Source: Dysidea avara (taxonomy: Eukaryota > Porifera > Demospongiae > Dictyoceratida > Dysideidae). From it: a DNA stretch of 64,000 nucleotides. The notes beneath the pieces were generated by a model, which made no database searches, was not told the origin of the DNA, and worked only from the letters and a program-made list of their open reading frames with translations. The translations under genes were made by a program, and so were the position numbers. This document shows, one piece after another, positions 13,421 to 27,119 of the stretch. Within the stretch, counting starts at the first letter, position 1. Each line of letters opens with the position of its first letter. The stretch is taken from the NCBI RefSeq assembly GCF_963678975.1, contig NC_089278.1, forward strand, positions 15,171,959 to 15,235,958. Direction: 5' to 3'.

Positions 13421-13765
13421 TGCACCTATCAATATTACACTCCACTTCCCCCCTCCTGGGAAAGGGTGGGGGAAAATGTGGGCTTGACTTTTTCAAAAAC
13501 TCCCTACCTGTGAGGACATGATTACTAGTCAAATCCCAGTCCCCACACTGTAACTACTTTCAGAAAAGGTTATTCCTGCAGGAGGTGCATAACTCTCGGC
13601 ATAACCTATAAAGACCAGCAAGCACTCAAATAATTAAGTAGTCAATTGCCCAGCCCCCACGCATTGCATAGTGGGGTGATTTTTAAGGTCAAATTAGAGC
13701 AAATCCCCCACTATTCCCCTATGCATGTTGCCTGGGAGGAGGGTAATATTGCATTAATCTCATGC
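13421..13765. mobile_element. MITE relic with TGCACCTATCAAT left end, unit 2 copy
   Basis: Left end tgcacctatcaatatta is clear. The right end is diverged compared with the unit 1 copy at 1843-2129. It is duplicated together with the unit, so it is an old insertion. Confidence 0.45.
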
Positions 13766-15909
13766 ATTGCTTCAAGGTAAGATACTAGCTATATTGCCAG
13801 AATATTTGATTTGCACAACAAGTTAATAATGATATTCACAACTACACCGTGTCAGTTTCCCACAAACCAAAGTAAAACCAACTTAATTATATTCCTGCTG
13901 AGTTCATCAAAGTGTAGGCCACACGAATTTGTTTTCAGACTGAAGGGAGCCATAAATAGATCAACACTAATGTGAAATTGTGAATACATTAGTTGTGTGT
14001 ACAAAACTTATCCTTTGTACTTGACATATAATTATTGCAGATGAGTTTTATTATACTATTACATTCACTCTACTAACATATGTGATTATAAATTTCTTCA
14101 AAATGGCTTGCAAAAATGCTTATGCAATGTAACTCTCTGGCCAGGTGCATGTCACCCTCAACATGTATGTAGACATGTGTAAGTTTACAATGTTACTGAT
14201 GATGATGGTGTCAATCAATAATGAAGAAATTGTATACTTTAGTGTTGACTATATCAAATAATCAATAGCTGACAGGTGCGGTACTCAAAGTTAATGTAGC
14301 CCATCCACTTGGGTAGGTAACTGCAAAATGAAGCAAATGTTTGACTTAGTCTTCTACAAGTGCACTACAAAAATTAATGTACTTTACTTTCATTTGAAAA
14401 GTGACAGCCTTTTATGTTGGACCATGCATGCAATTTCCCCACAATATACAGTAACAATATGTAATCTCAGACTGTATATGTGATAGAGTACAAAGGCATA
14501 TTAGGAGGGTTCCTGAAACCCCTTTCTGAAATTTTAACTTGTATGCAGCAGGAACACCTAACTATCTTAGTTTGGCAGCACAAAGAAAGAATAAATGGGA
14601 ACAGAGCAGGATAGCATAGCTACAGTGTAATAGGAAACTTACATTGATTCCTCAAGGTGAACAATGATATGCATTACAAAGATCGAGATACTCTTCATAT
14701 GTACTCTAATAGAGCATTTTCTAAGGTACTCTAATTGAATAAAATACAATTAAAATACTAATTGTAAGACTGACTTGAAATTTAAAGAATAATTTAGTAG
14801 TTAAATCTTCATTTCAATTGGAGCATTTTGATTGTATTTGAACCACCGCAATACCTGATCATGACCAGCCATAAGACATTTAGGACTTAAAGAGAACCAA
14901 GCATGTGTTGATGCTATCCATGAAATTCCGAATCTAGTAAATTTTAAAACATTTTATAACATTTTAAAACTCAGAGTCTTCGGCTGTGACCCCAGATCCC
15001 TGCATGCACCTATTATGTACTGGAAAATCTGGAAACCACCTTGGAAAAATCAGCTACATCTCTGGAGTGCTATGCAGTGACATGTCAATTGATTACAGTG
15101 GGACAGACTAATAGAGGAGACAATGTATTCAAATATGTGTGTAAAAGGCTTGGCCCAGTGTAGATTTGCATCCTATATACCAGAGTGTGTCTATTGACAA
15201 ATCCATTTATAATTATTATACCTGGAGAATAACAACTTCTGAGAGGTGTATCAGTTACATCAGACAGTGCACAGTAACAATGCAGCTTCTTTCCTAAATT
15301 AGTTCCCTCAGTTGATTATCTTCAAAGCAAATTGATTAATACACCCACACCAGAGAGGTTATTGTATCTGTAATCATTGTGATTTGCACATGTCTGTGGA
15401 TATGGTAAATGATAAAGCAAGAGTTCATTCATATAATATCGAAGTATGAAATAATTTATTATTAGCAGATCAGTGCTCAGCATTCAAATGGTCAAGGAAA
15501 AAGTAGTTCTTTGCCTATTATATTTCTACACGTTATAGCAGTAGCTACCCATACAGTGCTTTGACTGTTCCCCTACGCATTTAAAAATATGTTGTGATGA
15601 AAAACAAGGGTTTTGGTGCTAACTATAAATATAAGACTCCCTGCTACACAGACTTTAAGTAGTCTACTTGGAATCCCTAAACTTCAATTATCTGCAATCA
15701 AATATTACACTGTAACACCTGGATTACATGCATAGGCCTAAATTACTTGTCAGTTCAGTTTACAATATAAGGTCACAACTGGACACGTATACTTTGTACT
15801 TCAGTGATATACAATACTATAATATCATGTTGATTGTGATAAAATGGTACCATCTTTAAACTTTGATGTATATACCTACAAGCAGAAAATATGTTTACAT
15901 CATTATAGC

Positions 15910-16397
15910 CAGTGCAGTGTTGGGACAGTTACTTTTTAAAGTAACTAGTTACATATTACTTGCAACTGAACTATTTAGTTACAGTTACATAATACCCATA
16001 AAATAAAGTGACTATAATAATATTACATATTATATTACTTTGTGTCCACAGCCTTAAGCTGTCATGTGTGAAACTACGTGACATGATTGCATTGTTGGAC
16101 AATGTGCAAATCTTGGTTATAAGCAAGAAGCTGGTGAATAAGCTTCATTCAGTAGGCTTCGTTATTTCGTAGTGGCTAGGCGTTACTCAGTGGATTACTA
16201 ACAAGATTAGTAACTTTGTTGCTTAAAGTAATAATATTACATAATATTAGACTCGTTACAGTAACTTCATTACTTAGGTAACGCGCTTCATTTGCAAGTA
16301 AAGTAACTTGAGTTATATTATCTATTTTTACAGCATATTTCGTTATATTACTTCGTTACCACAAAAGTAGTTATGTAAAGCATTACCTCCATCACTG
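15910..16397. mobile_element. Nonautonomous hAT-like element, 488 bp
   Basis: The ends are CAGTG...CACTG, with the subterminal sequence gttacttttt(aaa)gtaac and many gtaac/gttac repeats. Flanks are ATTATAGC (15902-15909) and ATCATAGC (16398-16405), a 7/8-bp target duplication as expected for hAT elements. Paralogous unit 1 lacks it. No transposase is encoded. Confidence 0.7.
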
Positions 16398-18064
16398 ATC
16401 ATAGCTATACACCAGTAAAATAGGACTGTGTTGTGCTGTGCCACAAGTGTCACCAGTTTACATGGATGATACAATAATTATCTATCATGCATGATAGGAA
16501 TTTATATAGCAGCCTATAGCTAATTCACAGGAAAAACTATTTGATTAACATAAATAATACAACAATGGTGTACATGTGCACTTGGCAATAAGACAATAGC
16601 AATACTGTCAATGAGTTAGCTGCTAAGAGTACTAATAATATTGTCCTTTAAAGGAGATCACTTGCACTTGGTACGTGTACCATTCATTCAGATTGAATAG
16701 CTATTCCCAATAATCATACGAGTAACATCACACAGCTCACCATTAGTGGCATTAACCACCCTCTTGGCAAACTCACAATATCTGGTACGGTAGAGATAAG
16801 CCACAGCACAGCTCTCAATGTTGTTCATCATCGGCTACATTGAAAGAACACATTAGTCTTGTACTACTAACAATGATCGATCACTGACTGGTATAGCAAT
16901 GTACTCAGCACAAATGTCTGGTGCAGTGTGTTGTATTATATGTACTCAGTTGCAACTTATAAGACATGGATACGTAACTTAGGAGCTCCTATATTTATGA
17001 CACCATTGGTCAGAAAGATAGAGTTCCACAGGCAGAATCGTACATTCCTGCCAAAATTTGAATGAATTAGCTAGTGAATTCATTTAATTGGTATGAAAAT
17101 CTTTACCATGAAACTTTGAACAATGCCAGTAATAATATTTTTCCTGAAATAAGCTGTCCAACTGCAAACATAACTCAAACTTCACCAGAGACCACAATCA
17201 GTGGTGTTATATACAAAGAAAAAAGGGAGGCAAGATGTATTGTAGTCTGGCCACATGAAACCACACCAATACAACAAGATTATATATCACTTCCATTCCA
17301 TCACACATGTCCATGGTCTGTTCAAACCCAGTCATCATGTAGTCATGATAGTTGACCAGACTCATGATGGTGCTATCATCACTACCAGGTTGTGACATAC
17401 GCATCATGCATTCATACTGACATCCCATACGACCCATTTCAGTTGACATCTCATTCATTCTCTCCTTCACAAGTTTCAGGTGCATGGAACACACAATGGA
17501 GTTACTATTGATTTCAATATAGTACTAACCTGTCTTTTCTTCCTACTGTCTCCATCACTGATTAAGTTGAGCAAGGGATCCTCAGTAATTTCACTTCCTT
17601 TTTTATGACGATGTATATGCCATTACTAGAATTCCCCTTGAAGTAATAGCATTATCTGAGCAGAACTTGACATGCAGTCCACCACATGATATCTAGTTTG
17701 TAGTGGCAGGCCTTTTACTGCCACACAGCTTCAATTTATTTCCTCCAATCACAATCTTCATAAAATCAGGACACTTACAATCTTTATCATCCTCATCACA
17801 GTCAGTTGTAGCATTCTGCAGCATCAAATCAACTACACGATAAGTGACCACACCTTCATTGGCGATGTTCCACACACAATATGTTTTGCTTGGATAGTGC
17901 CGGTGTATAAAGTAGTTTGGGGAATTGATCTGATAAATAGTACCAAACTCTTCTGCACGCTGGCTAATGGTTTTAGGAGGGAGTGGTCTCAGTTCACAAC
18001 CTGAAATTGCAACATTTGCTCTTTTCTTGGTGCATGCATCCCTAAAAAGAAACACAACACACAG

Positions 18065-18322
18065 TACTCCATATATGTGAGTGGATTTGCAAAAAAGTAC
18101 CCTTTTCACACACAAAATTTGACCCATTTTTTTAACTTGTAAAATTCTTAACTTTCTAATAGGTGCATGTAGCTGTCTGAAACTTTCCATGAGTGAAGCT
18201 ACATTATCTGGCTATATTTTGATACAAAAGTAGCTTTATCAGTATAAGGAGTCAACTGTTGTAACATTTCATTTGCTTATATGTAAAATGTGTGGAAGAG
18301 GCACCTTTTCGCAAATCCGGTC
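18065..18322. mobile_element. MITE remnant with TGTGACC-type end
   Basis: Related to 3831-4076. It contains aagtacccttttcacacac, acaaaatttgaccc and, at the right, cttttcgcaaatccggtcac. It lies in intron 2 of pseudogene B, and its right end abuts the ACGC microsatellite. Confidence 0.45.
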
Positions 18323-18324
18323 AC

Positions 18325-18460
<136 letters not shown>

Positions 18461-19099
18461 ATATATAGCTATTGTATGAATTGTCATTAATATTAGTGAT
18501 TAATATGTTACTGCTTGCAAAACAATTCATAAATTGTGCAATTCTTTACTTAATAGAAAGTAGAAAATTGATCACTGCAATAACAACAGCACCTGCTTTG
18601 TGGCTGTATTATAGTTTAAATAAAATTGAAATCAGCATGGCTAATGTTAAAACTATCCACACTACATCTACAGTAGTCAATTAAGTAGATTAATCTCAGA
18701 AAAGAGCTGTCATCACATTCAGTCCAGCCAAAAGATTTTGGCAACAAGAATGGTCCCTCAGACCAAATTTGGCTACATGACTACTCCAAAAATAATCTGC
18801 TTTGCAAATTTTGATCTGCAAGGAATGAAATTCAATTGGTCACTGCTAAAATTGGTCACTGTTGACTGTCTAATTGTGCAATTTACAGCTGGCCCCACTA
18901 GGTCAGCAGATTGTATGTATGTATGCCTGTATCCATACAAATTATCCACCTTGTAAAATTTTTTTGTTGAAGTCCTCTCCCACTTCTGCTCCACCGCCCC
19001 AAGCTCTCTACATGTATGTGCACTTCGCTAAATTAAGCTAGTAGGTTGATGGTACATAAAATAATTTTAGTTCAGTCTGGTCAAGTTCATACCAAACAG

Positions 19100-19900
19100 T
19101 CTACACACAAGGAATCAAAAATGGAGTTTTTGTCTTTCTCATGCCAATTGCAGCAAAATGTAGGGTCAGTATAGGTATAGATACAATAACAAAACTTTCA
19201 ATAATATCCCCAGCCTAGAGCCACATAGTTATTTTCCTTTTTATACATTAAATACTGTACTAAGTACAATATTTAATTGGGTACAGTATATATTTTATGT
19301 GTTGAAAAAGAAAAAAAAAAAAGTGTACTTTTAGTTTACAGTAATTCACAAAAACGATAAGGTATACTTTGGTTCCAGTGCCATGCACTTTTGTCAGTTA
19401 TGGTAAAACAATAATATTACTGTTTGTGGTAACTTGCAATTTTGAAAAATTAATGGTTTATGGTATTATCTTTACCTTGCAAATTGCAAGACAATAAAGT
19501 GATTTGTAGCTGCTGCTTTTTGTCTTTGTGCTACAGAATCTATAAACCAGAAATCTAACTGAACAAACTATAGTGAGAGACTGTGAAATGGACTTTGTAG
19601 GCATGACTTTTTCTGAAGTTGACACTACAAGGAGTTTTAATTACATTGAGGAAGTTTGGCACGAAGAAAAGTAGTCAGCTAGGACTATACCCCAAGCAGA
19701 GACTGGCACAATTGCAAAATTTACATTCAAGCATGCAGTGATTGCTCAATTGGAATATTAATTTTGACAGTTCTATTGAAGTATCTCAATCTTGCATACA
19801 AACACCACTATATAGTAGGGCAGCAGTTTTTTGGTACACTCAGGCCCTACTATAGGCTGTGGCCTACCTACCTGTAGCTGATGATACACCACTGCATATT
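19100..19900 (+). repeat. Dispersed repeat, partly inverted relative to 33170-34400
   Basis: Parts of this stretch reappear in unit 3. The aatctataaaccagaaatctaac segment (19538) recurs in the same orientation near 34010. The 19100-19510 part recurs inverted at 34060-34400. The segment with ggtgtttg and gcagcagtttttt (19750-19870) recurs inverted at 33170-33290. One of the two copies has therefore been rearranged. No function is assigned. Confidence 0.45.
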
Positions 19901-19904
19901 GCTT

Positions 19905-20350
19905 TATTTATTGTTTTTTTTTTTCATTTAGTACTTTAAAGGACAGTATACACAGATCAAGGAATATATAATTAGCATGCAGTAAACACATAATTACAGT
20001 CCTGAAGGTCTACCAGTGTCTTGAACTGGTAGCCATAATTAATTACTCACTAATTACATTTACTATACAACTATTTACAAGGGGATATATAAAGGATACA
20101 AGTTATAGAATAGAATAGTTTGTAGGAGCAGGAATCTTCATACATTTGGAGCAAGGGTAGTGGTAGAGAAAAGTACATAAATTATTACTATCAAAATTAT
20201 TGATAAAATCATTCCAATAGTAATCCTTGAGTTTAAATTTTAATGGTTTGAAGGGAGTAAGATAGATCGATTATCGGTAAGCTGTTCCACAATCTGATAT
20301 ACAATAAAAGTACAAGTGTTTGTAGATGATGTCTTATGCCTGAGTTTAGC
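19905..20350 (-). mobile_element. LINE 3' end (non-LTR retrotransposon ORF2 C-terminus)
   Basis: The minus-strand translation of about 20110-20345 contains RLWNSLP, then a KFKLKDYYWNDFINNF-type stretch and a CPCSKC-like C-terminus. This is the usual end of CR1/L2-type reverse transcriptase ORFs. A 3' UTR follows and ends in an A-rich tail (aaaaaaacaataaataaag) near 19905. It is 5'-truncated and interrupted by frameshifts. It lies in intron 2 of pseudogene B. Confidence 0.65.
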
Positions 20351-20897
20351 AAGCTGCATTGTAGCTATAATGTCAAAAGTTAAATAGCTGTGTAACTATA
20401 TGCATATTCCCAAATTTTCTACTAGCTAAAGAGTAAAAGCATCTCAATATCCAATTCTGTGATAGCTATTTTTCAACAAGGTTCTCTTTTACAAGTGCAC
20501 TCCACTATTCAATTAAAATTGTCTTACAATCCAGGTTAAAGTGCCTAATATCATTTCATAATATTTTCCTGTGGCTAATGAATATATCCATTTTACCTGA
20601 CCCCTCCCTTTCTTCAAGCTAAAGGCTTTACAGATCAATATTTTATTCACTAGGGAAGACAGTAGTTTAGTAATCCATTCTGCATGCCGTCAGCTGTATG
20701 GTCACACACAGAATTCCACTAACCGTAGCTATACATGCAGTAAACTTACTTATACGTATTCACAACCTCCAAAGCCATCATCTTTGCAAATTGACTTGCA
20801 CTTTATGATTTCCCTTCCTTCTACTGTCTTGGTAGTTTTCCTCACTTTGAAACATGTCATTTTCCTGCAAATAGCAAGTGAACAATAAAACTAGCTA

Positions 20898-21120
20898 CAC
20901 AGCAAAAAAAGGACTTGTCAAATTAACATAAAAAATATGTCATATTGATGCATTTCATATAACATGTAGCTCTTGTAACATTAGCACATTGTACTTGTTA
21001 GAATAACAATTTGCACAATGTAACTTCAACAATTATTATGTAAAAGCTACATAAAGAATTTAGTTGTTTTAACATTGAAACTGTAAAAGTAGCACACCAA
21101 ATTTGAATAACAACAAGGTT
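20898..21120. repeat. Left subterminal region of the CACTA-like element
   Basis: Contains repeated TTAACA, TAACAT and related words in both orientations. In CACTA elements such arrays are transposase binding sites. That role here is inferred. Confidence 0.45.
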
Positions 21121-21472
21121 CCACACATTGGTACATTTGATGTCAGTTATTATGACAATCACTGTTGTTTTTCAACACAGAAGTTTAACAAGCACTAAAG
21201 GTTAGTTTAACACTTCAATAATCACACATATGTTTTGATTTAGCAATACAGATGTCACTACAGCTACTTCAACATGTCATTCTAGCATAGACTTATGTGA
21301 AATCTACATCAATGCTGCTGCAGTATTGACATGATATATTATGTTGATTCCACTTTCATTTTAGCAATTGATATGCATTCATACTATTGACTCAATCTGT
21401 GATACTTTTTTCCACATATTTCAATGATAACAAATCACATACTGTAAAACGTCAGTGTAGTATAGTCATTGT

Positions 21473-23340
21473 TCAGTCCTTGCTGGCTACTGAAATTGCA
21501 ACCATAAAGTTGGAAAGAGTAAGAGATATCCTTTTCTGATCACCAGGAATTTCAAAAATTCTTTCTTGTAGAAATGTAAACAAATCATTTAATTTTGGGT
21601 GATAGGAAATATTGAAAATATAATGGAGTGAAAACACCACGTACAGGGCACTGATAAAGTCTGGACATTTGATGATATCTTCCTCTTCAACGTAGATACT
21701 ATAAGTAGCAGCAATGCTGTTGTCTGCATCAAACTTCCTCACAATGGAAGGATAAGTGCTAGCACTATCAACACACTCCCTTTCTGGTGTTAAATTCTGT
21801 AGGAGTATAAACACAATAAAAGACTTTCACTGGAAGCACATGTGCACAAATTACAGATAGGTTTTAATTAATAACACAAGTACTGTGACGCATGATCACC
21901 TTAGTGTGCCGTTATAACACCAGAACATACCCATTTAAACCATGACATGCATACACCTGTCAGCATCTGTGGATGTGATTTAAACAAAATGTCTAGTATA
22001 TTTTCCCACTATCTTGCTTTCAATCAAAATAATAAGCACAATTAAAGCTTACTGTTGTGGTTGGTAACTCTAATTGGCCATACAAGAAAGGCTCAAAGCA
22101 GCTGCATAGTCAGCATTGAATTGAAACAATGCATAAATGATATGAACTATAACTAAACATTTTAAATAAAGAAAATCATTGTACCACTAGCCAACATGTA
22201 AAAAAAAGTAGTCTCTAAATAGGAATACACCCCTATAGATATTGTGACACCTTGCCTGGGCTTTTAAAAAATTGTGGTATGTTACACGTGTCACAGCAGG
22301 AGTCCAGAAGCATTACAAAATGAGACTGGGGCTGCAAAAATAGGGAATGTGGGTACAAACAACACCATCACACAACAGGTCATATCTTGATACTAAAATA
22401 AAATATTTGCATTCTATAACTTGTATAATAAAGCCAATTAAATGATAAATATGCTCTGAACATTGCATGGTCCACAGCACAATGGAACAAAATGTTATGG
22501 ATGATGAAAGTCTTAAAAGCAAGCAATTTTTATGTGCCCACATCCTCTATTTTCACAGGCCCGGTCACAAATGCATTGTAACCGTGGCACCTGCATGATC
22601 ACAGTAAACAAAACTTACAGGGACATCAATTAGAAGAAAGGGTATAACACTGTGATGATCTTTCTTCTCCTGTTTCTTTCTTTTTGGCACTAAAAATGAT
22701 GCCACACACTTCAGAGCTGCTATATGTTCAACTTCAGTGAGATTATCTGTGGAGACTGTTGAAAAACATAATTATGTGAATGCACACACACATGCTATCA
22801 AACTTACCATCATAATCATCACCTAACTCCTCCAGAATTTGCTTTAGTTCCTTAGTTTGAAATGGTATTGTTTTGCTGTACGACAAAATAACTCCAACAA
22901 ATTTTCTCCAGTTTTCTTCAAACTGTTCCAACATATCTTCAGACTGACAAATCATGTCCATCTCATGTGCAACCTGTCCAAGAAGCACATAAAATAAATA
23001 AGTGCAATACAAAAGAGGGAACATACAAATATAAGTCTGCTCAAACATCGATACTCCTTCACAATTTCCAAGACTGGCCGCTCTGAATGGCGTATCCATT
23101 CTCTTCGGTGTATAAAAAGTCCTGGACATCAACTCCTTTACACCATCAGCCGAAGCCCTTTTGTCCTTAGAGAACTTTGCCCACTCTGTTTCCAACAGCT
23201 CCTTGTTTCATTTGTGGGTTTCCTCATCTTTAGGTTCACCAATGAGTGTAGAATAATGATGATTGTCAGACGTCTTTTTCTTTTTTGGCTTTGGCTCATT
23301 TGTGTTGGGTAGTTTTCTGTTACAATTTGACACCTAACGT
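21473..23340 (-). pseudogene. Accessory gene of the CACTA-like element (decayed, multi-exon)
   Basis: Minus-strand exons, by frame continuity and GT-AG edges, are about 23030-23330, 22807-22975, 22619-22766 and 21473-21796. Visible traits, in order, are: a basic KPKKKKT run near 23280 (possible nuclear signal); an acidic/charged N-terminal part; a stretch with VKELMSRTFYTPKRMDTPF; a block with EENWRKFVGVILSYSKT; a block with HIAALKCVASFLVPKRKK; and a C-terminus with KCPDFISALYVVFSLHYIF. An in-frame TGA interrupts the first exon near 23210. The C-terminal pattern resembles unnamed proteins that accompany TNP2-like transposon genes in animals; this is from memory. It is divergent from the plus-strand gene, with start regions adjacent near 23340. 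Its function is unknown. Confidence 0.55.
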
Positions 23341-23342
23341 AT

Positions 23343-26300
23343 ATGAATTGTGCCCAGGAATTCTGCGTGGATAAAGCAAATAAACCAGGAGTAACAGTAA
23401 CATTATCAACTAACATATTCTTTCAAGAAAGGGAATTTCTGCACAAACCACATTTTGCTACATTGTTTTTATTTAATGCTAAAGAGCATTATCAGCTAAC
23501 ACAATCTTCTCTTAATTTTATTACTCAGCAAATACAACAAATGATTTCTTTTACTATTGATGAAATTGCTGAGGTTGCTCATAAATGTTTTAGTGAGCAG
23601 ATGCAGGGGGCAAGTGAAATTCCATTCACAGTACAATTGGAGTCTTTCCGAAACCCTTTTCTGCATGTACAAACAGAATATATGCAAAACAAGTATTATC
23701 ATGAACATTTCAACTTAGTGGTAAGTATACTCCTATTTCTTAACCCATTAACTTTGCCAGTACTTTTATAATAGGAACCTGTTACAGTTATTCTTGGAGA
23801 CCCAATATCAGGGGATGACAACTTTCAGTATGTGCCAAGGACTACAACGACTTCTTGAGCATCCAGAAGTGTTTGACGAAGTATATATGTGATATTGTGC
23901 ATAGATGGTGCAACTTGGCCATTATTTGTTAATGTAGGTGCTACGGGATAATAGAAGATGTGATGACTTTTGGTGACTACTGCGATGGCCATTTGATTAC
24001 TGGTAATTCTTACTTTCAAGAGGTACCCAATGCCTTGCAGCTGGTAATGTACTAGCTATGACGAAGTTGAAACTTGCGATGTTTTGGCCAGTCACAGGGG
24101 TGTTCACAAGTAGGTAATACATTTTTACATGCAGTCTCTGCACCAGTACCAATTGCATGTACTTTTAGGTGTGTTTTACTATACCATCGCTAATCTTCGT
24201 CCTGCATTGCGATCCACCCATCACTGCATCCAGCTTATAGCGGTTGTTACACACCCATTGCTGAAAAAGTATGGATTTACAAAGATTTTAAATCAGTTTG
24301 TAAATGATGTCAACACGCTATATGAGGTACAGTGCATATGTAGACTATTCCTTGTTAATTTGGTATTGTAGAATGACATCGTTGTGATGAATAATGGACA
24401 TGAGCATCATTTTTATGGCACTGTTATCGCCTTTTTGGCAGACACAATTGCTGCCCATGAAATTGGTGGGTTTAAGATTGGTGCAAGTTTTGCATTTTGC
24501 AAATGCAGAGTATGCATGGCTACTGACACCATGATACAAACAAAGGTATATTTGTGCATGTTATATAGTGCTTATCACAATAGTAGCTCTATTTTAGTTC
24601 AATGAATCTGAATTTACTTTAAGAAACCCTCGGAGCCATAAGTACTACTGTTCTTTGCTACAATGAATTTTTGCAGAATATGATTCTACTACCTATGGTG
24701 TTAATTATGACAGTGTCCTGAATGAGATTCCTGATTTTAATGTGGCAAATGGACAAATGCCGCAGGACGCAATACATATTTTGCTTGAAGGAGTTATTCC
24801 ATTTGAATTGAAACTAATGCTGAAAGCATTTGTTTCAGAGAAGAACTATTTTGATTTGGATGATCTGAATGAATGACTAAATAGTTTTGTGTTTGGAAGA
24901 ATTGAGTCCAGAACTAATCCTCCAAAAGTATTTGAGCGAAAACATATTGTGGGTGATGCCGTCTTGGGGTTGTCTGGTTAGTAATATAGCTAGTGTATTA
25001 ATGTACTCATTATTCGTTTACATTTTAAGCATCACAAGCTTGGACCTTTGCTACCATTTTACCATTATTGATTGGTCACAAAATTCCTGAAGATGATCTA
25101 AATTGGGAATTCTATTTATTGTTATTGCAAATACTGCAGATCTCAACAGCAAAAGTTTCATCAGAGCCATCATTTCTTTATTTAGCAGCTCTAATTGATC
25201 AGCACTATCAATTGTTTGTTCGTTGCTATCCAGGTGTTAAACTTATCCCAAAGGCACATTACTTGATACATTTCCCAAAACAAATTTGCAGGTATATTAT
25301 TTATGTGCTTATATACATTATGTATTATGTGACAGGCAGATTGGGGCCGCTTGTAACTTCCTGGTGTATGCGGATGGAGGCCAAAAATTCGTATTTCAAG
25401 AAAGCAGGAAGGATTGCACATTTTTAAAACATTGCATTCTCGGTAGTCTCCCGTCATCTAAAATTGATTTGTGGTTATTTGCAATCTAGCAAGTTTTTTG
25501 GATGTGATGAATTGCAGTGTGACCCTTGTAAGTGATAATAATGCTGTGAATGTGTAATGCTAATTATGTATTTTGTAGGTCAAGGATCCCTGTCAGTTTC
25601 TGCACATCCAAAAAAAGACAAGATACTAAGCTTCCTCTGGGATTTGCACCCAGACACTGTAATTTGTGACAGTAAGTTGTGCAATAAATTTTTGTATGAT
25701 ATTAGTGTCGTCAGAGTTCTGATACACCGTTATTGAGCTAAAATTGCTGAAGCTGCTTTTATTATGAGTCATGAAGGTTGCGCGTGCACTAATTATGAAA
25801 CAGGTGTATTAATATATGTACTGGTTATAGCGCTGAGTTGATTCCCTTGTTGCTCATGTCCATAGCTCCAGAGAATAGGCTAGTGACATATGACCAGAAA
25901 GTAATTTAATACATAGCTATGCATGTAACTAGCTACAGTAGCAGACAAAACTGTTTCCGTTCCATTTGTTTTAAACAGAATGGAATGATGCCTTTGAAAA
26001 GAAATAAAATGCTCGTTTGTTTTGAATGGAACAGAATCACTGAAGGAAAGGGAACATTTTTTGTCTGCTACTGTAGTCTCATGCTGCATGCTTAATACCG
26101 AAGTATGTTTATCTTCAAATGTTAAATGGCTAAACCTTATAAGAATAGCTATGTATTACCACATAGAATTATATAGCCCAACTAAAACCACAACATGACA
26201 TTTTTGCAAATATTCTAACAAACTATAGTGCATGTGTGTCTTTTGAAACTTGTAAGGAAGAGCAGCTTCAGCATTTGTAGATCGATATTGGTGTCTCCAG

Positions 26301-27113
26301 CATTGCGAAAGCCAGATAATGTCTGGATTATCATTAAGAAGCTGCTTCTGGCCTGGTCACTGCAAGTCCAGTTCATGCTTATAGGGAAGGAACTTAACTT
26401 TTCATATTGAATGTAATTAGTAGAGGCCAAGGGATCTATCACTAGCCAAAATTTTGTATGAGATTCTGAATCCCATTATGGATTCCGGATTCTTTCATCA
26501 AAGATTCCAGTATTTTTATCATAAATGCATCTGTAAATTTGAATGTAACAAAAATATGCAGAAATATTTGGAATATTTTAATGTTTAAAATTTCAGCCAA
26601 GATTCCAGATTCAACCAGATTCCATGTGGGGATTCCAAGCGAGGTGTATGGGATTCCAGCTAGTGTCAGACCCCTCGGTAGAAGTTCTATATTTACACAT
26701 TCTTGTACATTGGCCTCTTATCATAATGAACATGGATGTATGTGTGTATGCATGCATTTTCAGTACTTTTGGCGTTATAACTTCTGCAGTTCCAATTGGA
26801 TTAAGATCCATGGAGAAGAATATCATCATGGTGATTATATCCTAATTGGGAAGCAAACTGACGATCTTCCAGTTTTTGCCAAAATCACTGACCTGATGGC
26901 TATTGTTGACTACCCAGTAGCTGAAGTTAATGTCTGCAGAACTGTTGGACTCATAAATCATTTGATGAGTTACTTTCACTGCACTTTTGTTGTGTGTCAT
27001 TAATAAGCCTTGTGGAATGTCATCCATATTCTGCACACACGTTTGATGATGGCAATCTATACATCACCCTCCGGTCTAGAGTTGAAGCAGAACTGTTAAG
27101 GAAAATAGAATAA
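23343..27113 (+). pseudogene. TNP2-like transposon protein gene (decayed, multi-exon)
   Basis: Homologous blocks in order are: N-terminal helical part to about 23720; 23775-23879; 23938-24112; 24169-24327; 24372-24545; 24597-24977; 25030-25290; 25336-25530; about 25580-25672; and a C-terminal part at 26770-27113. Recognisable stretches include FGDYCDGHL, GVFYYTIANLRPALRST, FLADTIAAHEIGGFK, CRVCMAT, HILLEGVIPFELK, IPKAHYLIHFPK and LGPLVTSWCMRMEAKNSYF. This pattern fits a widespread animal transposon-derived family that I place near CACTA TNP2 transposases, an assignment made from memory. Damage includes stops near 24663 and 24873, and frameshifts near 23839, 24053, 25426 and 26970. It is therefore inactive. 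Confidence 0.65.
25936..26073. mobile_element. Tc1/mariner-type MITE nested in the CACTA-like element
   Basis: The ends CAGTAGCAGACAAAA and TTTTGTCTGCTACTG are perfect inverted repeats flanked by TA on both sides (25934-25935 and 26074-26075). It is 138 bp with no coding capacity. It lies between the central and C-terminal blocks of the decayed transposase gene, perhaps in an intron. Confidence 0.7.
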
Positions 27114-27119
27114 AATATG

